Assembly (NCBI RefSeq): GCF_001507555.1
Contig: NZ_LQBO01000001.1
Location: forward strand, 2,046,001 to 2,110,000
Length of the DNA stretch: 64,000 nt
Reading direction: 5' to 3'
Origin: Thiomicrospira sp. XS5
GTDB taxonomy: Bacteria > Pseudomonadota > Gammaproteobacteria > Thiomicrospirales > Thiomicrospiraceae
The notes beneath the pieces were generated by a model. The model did not search any database, was not told the DNA's origin, and saw nothing but the letters and a program-made list of their open reading frames with translations. The position numbers and the translations under genes are program-made. This document shows positions 17,456-26,364 of the stretch, piece by piece (the first letter of the stretch is position 1; every line of letters begins with the position of its first letter).

Positions 17456-18985
17456 ATGACGGAACCCCGACTACAACTGGAAAACATTACCAAACGTTTT
17501 CCCGGCTGCCTGGCCAATGACCAGGTCAACCTCAATATATTACCCGGCGAAATTCACGCGTTACTCGGTGAAAACGGTGCCGGAAAGAGCACCCTGGTCA
17601 AAATGATCTATGGCCTGCTCAAGCCCGATGAAGGTCAGATGCTCTGGGAAGGCCAAGCGGTCGACATCGACAGCCCGAAAACGGCCCGCCATTACGGCAT
17701 TGGCATGGTGTTTCAGCATTTTTCGCTGTTCAACGCCATGACGGTGTTGGAAAACATCGCCGTCGGCATGGACGAAGCCTTTGATTTGAAAGCTTTGGAA
17801 AAGCGCATTCTCGACGTTTCCGCCGATTACGGCCTACACATTGATCCCAAAAAACTGATTCACGACCTTTCGGTTGGCGAACGCCAGCGAGTGGAGATCA
17901 TCCGCTGCTTGCTGCAACACCCGAAACTGCTGATTATGGACGAACCCACCTCCGTTTTGACTCCACAGGAAGTGGACAAGTTGTTCGTCACCTTACGCCG
18001 TTTATCCTCGGAAGGGGTTTCCATTCTTTACATCAGCCACAAGCTCGACGAAATCAAAACCCTGTGCCATCGTGCCACCATTCTTCGCGGCGGCCAATTC
18101 ATTCAAGAAATCGACCCCACCCAGGAAACCGCGGCCAGCATGGCACAACTCATGGTCGGCCAAAAAATCATTCCGCCGAAACGCCAATCCAACAAAACCT
18201 TTGAAGACGATGTCATTCGAGTGCAACACTTATCATTGAAGTCCTCGCAACCCTTCGGCAACGATTTAAAAGACATCAATTTCACCATCCGTCAAGGCGA
18301 GGTGCTCGGCATCGCCGGGATTGCCGGAAACGGTCAAACCGAATTGCTCTCCGCTCTCAGCGGCGAAGCAGACACCGACGTCGACACCATCATTATCCAC
18401 GGCCGCCCCAGCGGCAACCTGCCCAGCAACCAACGCCGCATGATCGGCATGGCGTATGTGCCGGAGGAACGGTTGGGCCATGCGTCGGTGCCGGATAATG
18501 CCTTGCACGAAAATGCGTTTTTAAGCGGCTATCAAGCCAAAAAACTGCACCATCGCGGCTTTATCAATTTCAAAAAACGCAATGAATACGCGCAAATGGT
18601 GTGCGATAAATACAATGTCAAACACGCTGGCATCGGCAGTGCCGCCAAAAGCTTATCCGGCGGGAACTTGCAAAAATTCATCGTCGGACGGGAAATCGAA
18701 CAAGGCCCCAGCCTGTTGATTGCCGCTCAACCGACCTGGGGCGTCGATGCCGGCGCCGCGGCCGCCATCCACCAATCCATCCTCGATTTAGCGGAAAAAG
18801 GCAGTGCGGTGCTGGTGCTGTCGCAGGATTTGGATGAAATTTTCGAGGTCTGTGATTCAGTGTGCGTGATCTACGAGGGCACCTTGTCCGACGCCTACCC
18901 GATTTCCGACATCAGTCGCGAAGAAATCGGATTGCTGATGGGCGGCATCACCTCACCCGAGGGAGGACACAACCATGTGGCTTAA
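17456..18985 (+). CDS. Nucleoside ABC transporter, double ATP-binding protein
   Basis: About 509 residues with two ABC domains in tandem. The first has GENGAGKSTL, LSVGERQRVEIIRCL and LLIMDEPTSVLTP. The second has the altered Walker A GIAGNGQTELL and signature LSGGNLQK usual in the BMP-linked nucleoside importers. The ATG at 17456 is preferred over 17447 because AAAGGA stands eight bases before it. It is followed by two permeases; the cognate BMP-family binding protein is probably the one encoded at 24155-25243. Confidence 0.9.
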   Translation: MTEPRLQLENITKRFPGCLANDQVNLNILPGEIHALLGENGAGKSTLVKMIYGLLKPDEGQMLWEGQAVDIDSPKTARHYGIGMVFQHFSLFNAMTVLENIAVGMDEAFDLKALEKRILDVSADYGLHIDPKKLIHDLSVGERQRVEIIRCLLQHPKLLIMDEPTSVLTPQEVDKLFVTLRRLSSEGVSILYISHKLDEIKTLCHRATILRGGQFIQEIDPTQETAASMAQLMVGQKIIPPKRQSNKTFEDDVIRVQHLSLKSSQPFGNDLKDINFTIRQGEVLGIAGIAGNGQTELLSALSGEADTDVDTIIIHGRPSGNLPSNQRRMIGMAYVPEERLGHASVPDNALHENAFLSGYQAKKLHHRGFINFKKRNEYAQMVCDKYNVKHAGIGSAAKSLSGGNLQKFIVGREIEQGPSLLIAAQPTWGVDAGAAAAIHQSILDLAEKGSAVLVLSQDLDEIFEVCDSVCVIYEGTLSDAYPISDISREEIGLLMGGITSPEGGHNHVA

Positions 18986-20024
18986 ACTGGAAGCTCGAAG
19001 CCAGCCCTCTAAACGCATGACGTACTTATCCCCTTTGTTGGCCGTGGTGTTAACGCTGTTTTCCGGCATGATCTTATTCGCAATGATGGGGCACTCCCCG
19101 CTTGAAGGCATTTATGTCTTTTTCGTCGAACCGGTGACCTCGCTTTACGGCCTCGGCGAACTGGCCGTCAAAGCCACGCCGCTCGTCTTGATTGCCATAG
19201 GCTTGGCCATCGGGTTCAAGGCCAATGTCTGGAACATTGGTGCCGAAGGCCAATTGGTCATGGGCGCCATTGTCGGCGGCGGTTTGGCGCTCTATTTTCA
19301 CGAATCTGACAGCGCTTGGTTATTGCCCAGCATGATCGTCTTCGGCGCCTTGGGCGGTATGCTCTGGGCCGCGATTCCGGCCTGGTTGAAAACACGTTTC
19401 AACACCAACGAAATCCTGACCAGCCTGATGCTCACCTACGTCGCCATTTTGTTATTGAACTACATGGTCAACGGCCCTTACCGCGACCCGACCGGTTATA
19501 ACTTCCCGGAATCCCGTTTGTTTCAAGACGCTGCTTTATTACCAACCTTACTGGAAGGCACCCGCCTCAATCTGGGCAGTGTCATCACGGTAATGATTCT
19601 GGCCGGACTGTGGGTCATGTTGGCCAGAACCATTATCGGTTTCCAGGTGCATGTTGTCGGGCAGGCTCCGCAAGCCGCGCATTACGCCGGTTTTAATCAT
19701 AAGAAAATCATTTGGTTCACCTTTCTGCTCAGTGGCGGGCTGGCGGGCATTGCCGGTTTGATGGAAGTTGCCGGCCCCATCGGCCAACTGTTACCGAGCA
19801 TTTCACCCGGCTATGGGTTTACCGCCATCATCGTGGCTTTTCTAGGGCGATTACACCCGGTCGGCATTTTACTGACGGGGCTACTCATGGCGCTGTCGTA
19901 CTTGGGCGGTGAAACGGCCCAGATTGAAATGGGGCTGCCTGTCGCCTTGACCGGCGTTTTCCAAGGCCTGCTTTTGTTTTTCTTACTGGCTTCGGACGTC
20001 TTGATTCGCTACCGGGTTAAATGA
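18975..20024 (+). CDS. Nucleoside ABC transporter permease 1
   Basis: The 349-residue membrane protein belongs to the BPD_transp_2 permease family used by sugar and nucleoside importers. About nine or ten hydrophobic helices are visible; the conserved segment IGLAIGFKANVWNIGAEGQL near residue 75 is typical of the first permease of purine nucleoside systems. GGGAGGACA precedes the ATG, and the gene overlaps the ATPase gene by 11 bases. Confidence 0.88.
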   Translation: MWLKLEARSQPSKRMTYLSPLLAVVLTLFSGMILFAMMGHSPLEGIYVFFVEPVTSLYGLGELAVKATPLVLIAIGLAIGFKANVWNIGAEGQLVMGAIVGGGLALYFHESDSAWLLPSMIVFGALGGMLWAAIPAWLKTRFNTNEILTSLMLTYVAILLLNYMVNGPYRDPTGYNFPESRLFQDAALLPTLLEGTRLNLGSVITVMILAGLWVMLARTIIGFQVHVVGQAPQAAHYAGFNHKKIIWFTFLLSGGLAGIAGLMEVAGPIGQLLPSISPGYGFTAIIVAFLGRLHPVGILLTGLLMALSYLGGETAQIEMGLPVALTGVFQGLLLFFLLASDVLIRYRVK

Positions 20025-20050
20025 AACCGCGTTCCCAAAGGAGAGCACTG

Positions 20051-20977
20051 ATGGATTTCTCACTTGATACAACCTCCTTGATTATTGTCACCATTATCAC
20101 CGCGGCCACGCCGTTATTGCTCGCGGCGCTCGGCGAACTGGTCAACGAAAAATCCGGCGTACTGAACCTGGGTCTGGAAGGCATGATGGTGGTGGGTGCC
20201 GTAATGGCCTTTTTGACGGTGACGTCAACCGGCAGTGCCGCCCTGGCGATCATCGTCGCCATTTTATCCGGCATGGGAATGGCGCTGATTTTCAGCGTGC
20301 TCACCTTATCGTTACAATCCAACCAAGTGGCGACGGGATTAGCCCTAACCATTTTCGGTTTGGGTTTGAGTTCGTTAATCGGCATCAATCTGGTCGGGAT
20401 GGCCTATGACGGTTTACCGAAATTGAACATTGCTTTTCTCAGCGACCTTCCATTTTTTGGCAATGTCCTGTTCAGCCACGACATTTTGGTCTACTTTTCC
20501 ATTGTGATGGTATTCGTCACCTATTGGTTTCTTAATAAAACCAAGTATGGCTTGGTGTTACGCGCCGTCGGCGAATCCCATGACGCAGCCCACTCCATCG
20601 GCTACCCGGTGATTAAAATTCGCTATATGGCCGCTCTCTACGGCGGCGCCATGAGCGGTTTGGCGGGCGCTTACCTTTCCCTGGCCTACTCCCCTATGTG
20701 GGCGGACAATATGACCGCCGGGCGCGGCTGGATTGCCCTGGCATTGGTGGTGTTTGCGATGTGGATGCCGTCTCGGGTGCTATTGGGAGCTTACATGTTC
20801 GGCGGCATCACGATTTTACAGCTTCACGGGCAAGGCATGGGCATTGATATGCCTTCCGAATTCCTGTCCATGCTGCCGTATCTGGCGACAATTATCGTCC
20901 TGGTGCTGATCTCCCGCCAAGCGCAAAACAATTACGCACCGGCTTGCTTAGGCAAACCTTTCCATTCCATTCGGTGA
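20051..20977 (+). CDS. Nucleoside ABC transporter permease 2
   Basis: The 308-residue partner permease of the same family has the conserved LLLAALGELVNEKSGVLNLG and LEGMMVVGAV segments near the N terminus. The ATG at 20051 is preceded by AAAGGAGAG; a longer frame from 20021 adds ten basic residues and lacks a ribosome site. It is the last gene of the uraH-xdh-guaD-transporter operon, ended by the hairpin at 20995-21022. Confidence 0.88.
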   Translation: MDFSLDTTSLIIVTIITAATPLLLAALGELVNEKSGVLNLGLEGMMVVGAVMAFLTVTSTGSAALAIIVAILSGMGMALIFSVLTLSLQSNQVATGLALTIFGLGLSSLIGINLVGMAYDGLPKLNIAFLSDLPFFGNVLFSHDILVYFSIVMVFVTYWFLNKTKYGLVLRAVGESHDAAHSIGYPVIKIRYMAALYGGAMSGLAGAYLSLAYSPMWADNMTAGRGWIALALVVFAMWMPSRVLLGAYMFGGITILQLHGQGMGIDMPSEFLSMLPYLATIIVLVLISRQAQNNYAPACLGKPFHSIR

Positions 20978-20994
20978 TGTCGCGGCCACACTCT

Positions 20995-21022
20995 AAAAAA
21001 CCACCAGGCCTGGTGGTTTTTT
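20995..21022 (+). terminator. Terminator built on the CCAGGCCTGG palindrome
   Basis: AAAAAACCACC-AGGCCT-GGTGGTTTTTT, a perfect palindrome flanked by A and T runs, able to terminate in both directions. It follows the last permease gene by about 18 bases. The centre is the CCAGGCCTGG repeat at 21004-21013. Confidence 0.75.
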
Positions 21023-21282
21023 ATGTTCATTCCTCCTTAAATAAAAATCCTTAGAACACAGATTCTCGTACCAGACTTGCCTCTATCCCTCCCTCACCCA
21101 CTCACTCAACCGATCAAATCGTCTACACAACAGATTGGTACAGATACGCCTAACAAAACTACCTGGTAATGAGGGGTATCTGAGGTCACCCTCCTGTCTT
21201 TCCAAAGCCGCTACCACACGATGCCCACCCCCGTGCCCCGTGTCCTTTTCGTGGTATCCAACCACGCCTAACCCAAAGACGA
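21023..21282. other. Intergenic region without recognised gene
   Basis: Convergent spacer between the transporter operon and the NCS2 permease gene. Short open frames exist on both strands (for example 21135-21434 and 21083-21313), but they lack ribosome sites and have low-complexity or unlikely compositions. Apart from the flanking terminators nothing is recognised. Confidence 0.4.
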
Positions 21283-21338
21283 AAAACCCAGCACTTGGCT
21301 GGGTTTCAGGCATAAAAAAGCGGCTAAAAAGCCGCCTT
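21283..21338 (-). terminator. Tandem terminators of the NCS2 permease gene
   Basis: Two hairpins follow the stop at 21357 on the minus strand. GGCGGCT-TTTT-AGCCGC followed by TTTTTT lies at 21314-21338, and AACCCAG/CTGGGTT followed by TTTTTC at 21283-21306. Confidence 0.75.
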
Positions 21339-21356
21339 CCGTTCAGGGAAGAAAGG

Positions 21357-22757
21357 TTAGGATGCAGCAGATTTAGACGTTTCCGTCACCGCTTCATCCT
21401 CTTGAACTTCAGCCACAACCGTTTTATCGGGTAAAATGAAGCTCATAATAATCGCTGTCAAACCGCCAAGCGTCACGGCCGAACCAAGAACGTTCTGTAC
21501 CAATGTAGGCATTTCTTTCATGACATCCGGGTTAAAGGCGACCCCTAAACCGGCACCAAAGGACACGGCCATAATCAGCAACTTACGACGATCCAAATGC
21601 TCGGAAGCCAGAATCTTCACACCGGCCGCGGCCACCGTACCGAATAGAACCAAGGTGGCCCCACCCAAAACCGGCTTCGGCATATTTTGCAAAACGCCAC
21701 CGATGATTGGGAACAGCCCCAAAATAACCAGCATACCAGAAACGAAATAGGCAATATAACGACTGCCGACACCGGTCAACTGAATGACCCCATTGTTCTG
21801 ACTGAAGGTGGTATTCGGGAAAGTGTTCAGCACCGCCGCAATCATTGAGTTCACACCATCCGCCAAGACACCGCCTTTAATACGAGACATGTACAATGGC
21901 CCCGAAATCGGTTGCTTGGACACCATCGAGTTGGCCGTCAAATCGCCCGTCGATTCAATCGCGGTAATCAAATAAATCAAGGCCACCGGAATAAACGCGC
22001 CCCAATCAAATGAGAAACCATACTTAAACGGAATCGGGAAGTTCATCAGCGGTAACGTGGCCAAGTTATCAAACGACAATTTGCCCATCAGGCCAGCCAC
22101 GATAAAACCAACGCCCAAGCCAATGATGATTGCCGACAGACGAATCCAGGCATTGGATGAACGGTTCAGCACAATGATAATCGCCAAGACCAACAGCCCC
22201 AGAGAAAGGTTTTCAACGCTGCCGAAATCCGGGGCTTTAAACCCACCGGCCAAATCCGTGATCCCGACCTTAATCAAGCTGATACCGATAATGGTGATCA
22301 CAATCCCCGTAACCAGTGGCGTAATCACCCGCTTGAGTTTATGCAGGAATTGACTCAAGAAAATTTCCACAAACGCCCCGAAAAACGTGACGCCCAGAAT
22401 CAAAGACATGATTTCTTCCGGTCCGCCCCCTTTGGCTTTCGCGATAAACCCGGCGGCCAAAATCGAACTCAAAAAGGCAAAACTGGTACCTTGCACACAT
22501 AACATGCCCGAGCCAATTTTGAATGGACGGCGTGCCTGAATAAACGTTGCAACCCCCGACACGATCAGGGCCATACTGATGAGGTAAGGAATGTGACTTC
22601 CCAACCCCAATACCCCACCGATAATCAAAGTAGGGGTAATAATACCAACAAAACTTGCCAAAACATGTTGCAGCGCGGCAAAGCTCGATTCTCTAATAGG
22701 TGGTCGATCATCTAATCCATAAATGAGATCCGACGAGTCATGATCACTGTTACTCAT
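21357..22757 (-). CDS. NCS2-family nucleobase permease (xanthine/urate/uracil type)
   Basis: The 466-residue inner-membrane protein has about 12-14 helices and the family signature QNNGVIQLTG (pattern Q-N-x-G-x4-T). GGAGAG precedes the ATG at 22757. NCS2 members import xanthine, urate, guanine/hypoxanthine or uracil with protons; the island points to xanthine or urate here. It is a single-gene unit with its own terminators. A weaker operator-like palindrome lies 188 bases upstream. Confidence 0.88.
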   Translation of the reverse strand: MSNSDHDSSDLIYGLDDRPPIRESSFAALQHVLASFVGIITPTLIIGGVLGLGSHIPYLISMALIVSGVATFIQARRPFKIGSGMLCVQGTSFAFLSSILAAGFIAKAKGGGPEEIMSLILGVTFFGAFVEIFLSQFLHKLKRVITPLVTGIVITIIGISLIKVGITDLAGGFKAPDFGSVENLSLGLLVLAIIIVLNRSSNAWIRLSAIIIGLGVGFIVAGLMGKLSFDNLATLPLMNFPIPFKYGFSFDWGAFIPVALIYLITAIESTGDLTANSMVSKQPISGPLYMSRIKGGVLADGVNSMIAAVLNTFPNTTFSQNNGVIQLTGVGSRYIAYFVSGMLVILGLFPIIGGVLQNMPKPVLGGATLVLFGTVAAAGVKILASEHLDRRKLLIMAVSFGAGLGVAFNPDVMKEMPTLVQNVLGSAVTLGGLTAIIMSFILPDKTVVAEVQEDEAVTETSKSAAS

Positions 22758-22944
22758 AAGCTTCTCTCCGTTAAGTCTTTAATCACACAGTACGAAGCCA
22801 AAACTTCGAACCTTTCCATAACCCTCCAGCAATTAACTAACCATTTTTACAATAAATTGGAAACAATTTTTAAAAAATAAAAACATTTTAAAATCAACAT
22901 TTTAAATAACCAAAAACCAGACCAGTAAATTATATTTACACATT

Positions 22945-22956
22945 ATTGTTCACAAT
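22945..22956. promoter_or_regulatory. Weak GntR operator-like site upstream of NCS2 gene
   Basis: ATTGTTCACAAT keeps both ATTGT and ACAAT arms of the proposed operator and differs only in the two central bases. A poorer match, ATTGGAAACAAT, is at 22856-22867. Both lie in the 260-base AT-rich gap between the NCS2 and adenine deaminase genes. Confidence 0.4.
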
Positions 22957-23017
22957 AATTAATATGATTGCACTCACAATGAGAATACACGCACTAAAGC
23001 TGTGCAATTTTCAAGCG

Positions 23018-24046
23018 TTATGCACCCGTTAACACTCTGTTTTTACGACTAAAATGCATTAATTTTTCCAAATAATGCGCTTTACGTTCCTGCGACAAAA
23101 AACTCGCTTCAAAACTGTTCTTGGCCAACTCAATCAACTGGTTGGGCTTGAGCTGAAAAGCTTCTTGCACGGCGGTATAATTCTCAACCAAGTAGCCGCC
23201 AAAATACGCCGGATCATCGGAATTCACCGTCACCTTCAAACCCAGATTCATCATTTTCAACAACGGATGTTCAGAAACCTTATCCACCACTTTCAGCTTT
23301 AAGTTAGACAAAGGGCAAAGCGTCAATGGCATCTGCATTTCCCGCAATTTGGCCACTAACTTCATGTCCTGCAAGGCATTGTTACCATGATCGATACGCT
23401 CCACTCGCAGCACTTCGACAGCGCCTCGTACGTAACTGGCATCGCCTTCTTCACCCGCATGTGCCACCAGGCGAAAACCGGCTTGCCGTGCTTTTTGATA
23501 CAGCGATCGAAATTTCTCCGGCGGGTTATTGCGCTCCGACGAATCCAAGCCAATTCCGACAATATAATCTTGATAGGCAATCGCTAAATCCAACGCCTTC
23601 AAACCATCGTCTTCGTCCAGGTGCCTTAAGATTGATAAAATCAACTGCGACTCAACCTGTAAATCGGTTTTCGCTTTTTCCATGGCACGGGTAATGCCCT
23701 TCAGCACCGTTTCAAACGCAATGCCTCGTGACAAATGCGCCTGCGGATCAAAGAACATTTCCACATAGACAATGTTCTGGTCTGCGCAACGCCGCAGGTA
23801 ATGAAACGTCAGGTCAAAAAAATCCTGTTCGGTCTGCAGCACCGCCATGCCCTGGTAATAGACATCCAGAAACGACTGCAAATCTTGAAAATCATAAGCG
23901 GCACGAATATCGTCCACCGACTCATACGGCAGCGACAGCCCATTGCGTTTGGCCAAGTCGAACATCAATTCCGGTTCCAAAGTCCCTTCAATATGCAAAT
24001 GCAGCTCGGCTTTGGGCATCTTTTCAATCAAATTTTGTATTTTCAT
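23018..24046 (-). CDS. Adenine deaminase (adenosine deaminase superfamily)
   Basis: About 342 residues with the superfamily metal and catalytic motifs: HLHIEGTL, HAGEEG, RIDHGNNA and VNSDDPAYFGGY. The last segment with following ENY resembles yeast and proteobacterial adenine deaminases rather than classical adenosine deaminase, so adenine to hypoxanthine is the preferred call, though adenosine is not excluded. The ATG at 24046 is chosen: an ATG at 24088 in the same frame lies inside a terminator hairpin. It follows the BMP binding-protein gene. Confidence 0.75.
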   Translation of the reverse strand: MKIQNLIEKMPKAELHLHIEGTLEPELMFDLAKRNGLSLPYESVDDIRAAYDFQDLQSFLDVYYQGMAVLQTEQDFFDLTFHYLRRCADQNIVYVEMFFDPQAHLSRGIAFETVLKGITRAMEKAKTDLQVESQLILSILRHLDEDDGLKALDLAIAYQDYIVGIGLDSSERNNPPEKFRSLYQKARQAGFRLVAHAGEEGDASYVRGAVEVLRVERIDHGNNALQDMKLVAKLREMQMPLTLCPLSNLKLKVVDKVSEHPLLKMMNLGLKVTVNSDDPAYFGGYLVENYTAVQEAFQLKPNQLIELAKNSFEASFLSQERKAHYLEKLMHFSRKNRVLTGA

Positions 24047-24061
24047 CTCAGCATCCAGATA

Positions 24062-24087
24062 CAAAAAAGGGGCGGAAAGCCGCCCCA
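24062..24087 (-). terminator. Terminator between the BMP binding protein and adenine deaminase genes
   Basis: On the minus strand GGGGCGG-CTTT-CCGCCCC is followed by TTTTTT. It stands about 70 bases after the binding-protein stop and 16 bases before the deaminase start, so the deaminase is expressed by readthrough or from an unseen promoter. Confidence 0.8.
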
Positions 24088-24154
24088 TTGTTCAAAGTTC
24101 CAACTCAAATTGATTTTTAGTTAAGTCATTCACTACTCTGAGTTTTCACAGAAC

Positions 24155-25243
24155 TTATTTCGGTAAACGACCTTCAACACCGTCGACATACCAGTCCATG
24201 CCCAACAACACCTTGTCGGACAGATGTTCGCCCTCAGGCACCATCAGTTTTCCGTCCTGGTTTTTCAACGGCCCTTGGAAAGGATGAGTTTTGCCGGATT
24301 TGATGTCGTCAATCGTTTTATTGGCCAGTGCCACCACGTCTTTCGGAACAGCCTCGCTGAATGGGGCAATTGAAACCATGCCGGATTTCAAACCACCCCA
24401 AGTGTCTTCAGATTTCCAGTTTCCATCCATCACCGCTTTAACCTGATCGATGTAATACCCACTCCAGTCGTCGATAATGGCACTCAACTGAGCTTTCGGC
24501 GCAAAGGCTTTCATATCCGAGGCCTGGCCAAAACCGTAAATCCCACGTTGTTCAGCCACCTGCAAAGGCGCCGGGGAATCTGTGTGCTGCATAATGACGT
24601 CCACACCTTGGTCAATCAAAGCCTTGGCCGCATCACCTTCTTTGCCCGGGTCATACCAAGAGTTCACCCAAACCACCTTAACGGTCGCATCCGGATTCAC
24701 ACTTTTCAAACCCTGTACGGTCGCGTTAATGCCGCGCACCACTTCCGGAATCGGGAATGAACCGATGTAACCGATGACATTCGATTTCGTCATTTTCCCC
24801 GCCACCACACCAGCGACATAACGACCCTCATAAAAACGGGCACTGTAAACACCGACATTCTTCGCGGTTTTATAACCGGTCGCGTGTTCGAATTTGACAT
24901 TCGGATAGCGTTTAGCCACTTTCAATGTCGGGTTCATAAACCCAAAGGACGTCGTAAAGATAATGTCATTACCGCTTGCGGCCAGCTTGCGAATCACTCG
25001 CTCGGCATCAGCGCCTTCCGGTACCTTTTCCACAAAGGTGGTTTTGACTTTATCCCCGAAGGCTTTCTCAACCGCCAAGCGGCCTTGGTTATGTTGATAA
25101 CTCCAACCGTGGTCACCGATCGGTCCCACATAAACAAACCCGGCTTTAACCGGTTCATCAGCCAAGGCTGCGGTATTGAACAGCCCGAACAACGAGGCGC
25201 CTAGCGTCAAAGCCAAGGGTTTTAAAAACGTTCTTCTTTTCAT
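24155..25243 (-). CDS. BMP-family nucleoside-binding periplasmic protein
   Basis: About 362 residues with a twin-basic signal peptide (MKRRTFLKPLALTLGASLFG...ALA) and the BMP/PnrA domain (VKAGFVYVGPIGDHGWSYQHNQGR at the mature start, then GYIGSFPIPEVVRGINA). Such proteins capture purine nucleosides in the periplasm for a two-domain ATPase with two permeases, which matches the genes at 17456-20977. The ATG at 25243 has GGAGA five bases upstream. It is encoded between tsx and the adenine deaminase gene. Confidence 0.88.
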   Translation of the reverse strand: MKRRTFLKPLALTLGASLFGLFNTAALADEPVKAGFVYVGPIGDHGWSYQHNQGRLAVEKAFGDKVKTTFVEKVPEGADAERVIRKLAASGNDIIFTTSFGFMNPTLKVAKRYPNVKFEHATGYKTAKNVGVYSARFYEGRYVAGVVAGKMTKSNVIGYIGSFPIPEVVRGINATVQGLKSVNPDATVKVVWVNSWYDPGKEGDAAKALIDQGVDVIMQHTDSPAPLQVAEQRGIYGFGQASDMKAFAPKAQLSAIIDDWSGYYIDQVKAVMDGNWKSEDTWGGLKSGMVSIAPFSEAVPKDVVALANKTIDDIKSGKTHPFQGPLKNQDGKLMVPEGEHLSDKVLLGMDWYVDGVEGRLPK

Positions 25244-25330
25244 GCGATTCTCCTTTTCAAGGATTCGATGCAAATAACGCTGGTCAGACCAGCGTTATCG
25301 TTAAAATGATTCCGTATCGTTAGTGTCGTA

Positions 25331-26092
25331 TTAGAACGTCCACTTAATGGCCGCCTGCGGCACACTTTCATCGATGTCTGAACCGTATTTATTCATCCAG
25401 TAAGACCACTCAACACCGGCATATAGCTGATTTGGCGCGCCCCACAAAGCCCCCGCATCGATGAACAGACGAGGTGAAGAGGTGATGTTTTCTTTCTTAC
25501 CAACATTGTTTTCAGCCGTGGCGTAATCGAAGTAACCTTCAAACACCCACTTGGTTGGCCCCAATTCGAAAGGCGCCATCCAAACTAAGGTCACCTGGAA
25601 GGCTTCACTGGTTTCGCCAGAGTAGAAATCCGACTCGCCGATACGTTGATAGAAGTTCACCTTAGCGACCGGTACACCCGGTACATCCAAGTCAAACCCA
25701 AGACCGAACAGCTTCGCGTTGGTCACGTCACCCAATTCCCAGGTACCCGTTAGGGAAACGTCTTTAACAAAACCGAAAGACAAGTCTTTACCGGTCATTT
25801 TTCCAAGAGAGAAACTCGGTGAGAATTCACCATAGAAAGAACTGTCGGAAGAGTTTGGATCCGTCACATCCACGAAGAAGAAGTTAGAACCGTATTTCCA
25901 GCCATCCACGTGCTCAAGCGTTAGCACTTGCGTATCGTATTCCGTGTTTGATGGCACACTTTTATATCCAGAGCCATCCAGCAACAACACACTGGTTTTA
26001 CTCCAGTCAGCCGCCTGGGCAACCGAAGCTCCTAATAGCCCGGCGGATAGCGCCAAGCCTTTCAGAAAGTTCGTTTTTTTAAATAAAGTCAT
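25331..26092 (-). CDS. tsx: Tsx-like nucleoside-specific outer membrane channel
   Basis: The 253-residue protein has a signal peptide (ending VAQA) and alternating beta-strand pattern ending in a terminal aromatic residue (AAIKWTF), as outer membrane barrels do. The segments DWSKTSVLLLDGSGYK, LTLEHVDGWKYGSNFFFVD and SPSFSLGKMTG match the nucleoside-specific channel (Tsx/OmpK) family. It lets nucleosides cross the outer membrane and supplies the BMP system encoded behind it. AGGATG precedes the ATG. Three operator copies lie in the upstream gap. Confidence 0.85.
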   Translation of the reverse strand: MTLFKKTNFLKGLALSAGLLGASVAQAADWSKTSVLLLDGSGYKSVPSNTEYDTQVLTLEHVDGWKYGSNFFFVDVTDPNSSDSSFYGEFSPSFSLGKMTGKDLSFGFVKDVSLTGTWELGDVTNAKLFGLGFDLDVPGVPVAKVNFYQRIGESDFYSGETSEAFQVTLVWMAPFELGPTKWVFEGYFDYATAENNVGKKENITSSPRLFIDAGALWGAPNQLYAGVEWSYWMNKYGSDIDESVPQAAIKWTF

Positions 26093-26130
26093 TATCGTTA
26101 CATCCTTCTACTTGGTTAAATGTGAACAAG

Positions 26131-26142
26131 ATTGTATACAAT
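26131..26142. promoter_or_regulatory. Proposed GntR operator upstream of tsx
   Basis: A second perfect ATTGTATACAAT, identical to the copy before gntR at 11281, 38 bases upstream of the tsx start. Confidence 0.65.
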
Positions 26143-26277
26143 CAATCTATACGATGGTTAGCAATCAAGATGCCAATGTCATATTTTTTTCACACTTCTC
26201 AGCCCAAAAAACCTAACACAATGATTTTATTAAAAAACTTCTCTAAACGATCTCCAGGACTTTTATCAAACAAACAT

Positions 26278-26302
26278 GTTGTATACAATAAATGTACACA
26301 AT
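26278..26302. promoter_or_regulatory. Tandem GntR operator pair, distal to tsx
   Basis: GTTGTATACAAT (26278-26289) and AATGTACACAAT (26291-26302), centres 13 bases apart, in the gap between tsx and the 8-oxoguanine deaminase stop. The paired arrangement resembles that at 34369-34392. Confidence 0.6.
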
Positions 26303-26364
26303 GCACCAAAATCTTCAATCATATTGCACCAGATGCAAACATCTGCACCTCAATGCTAAATTTA

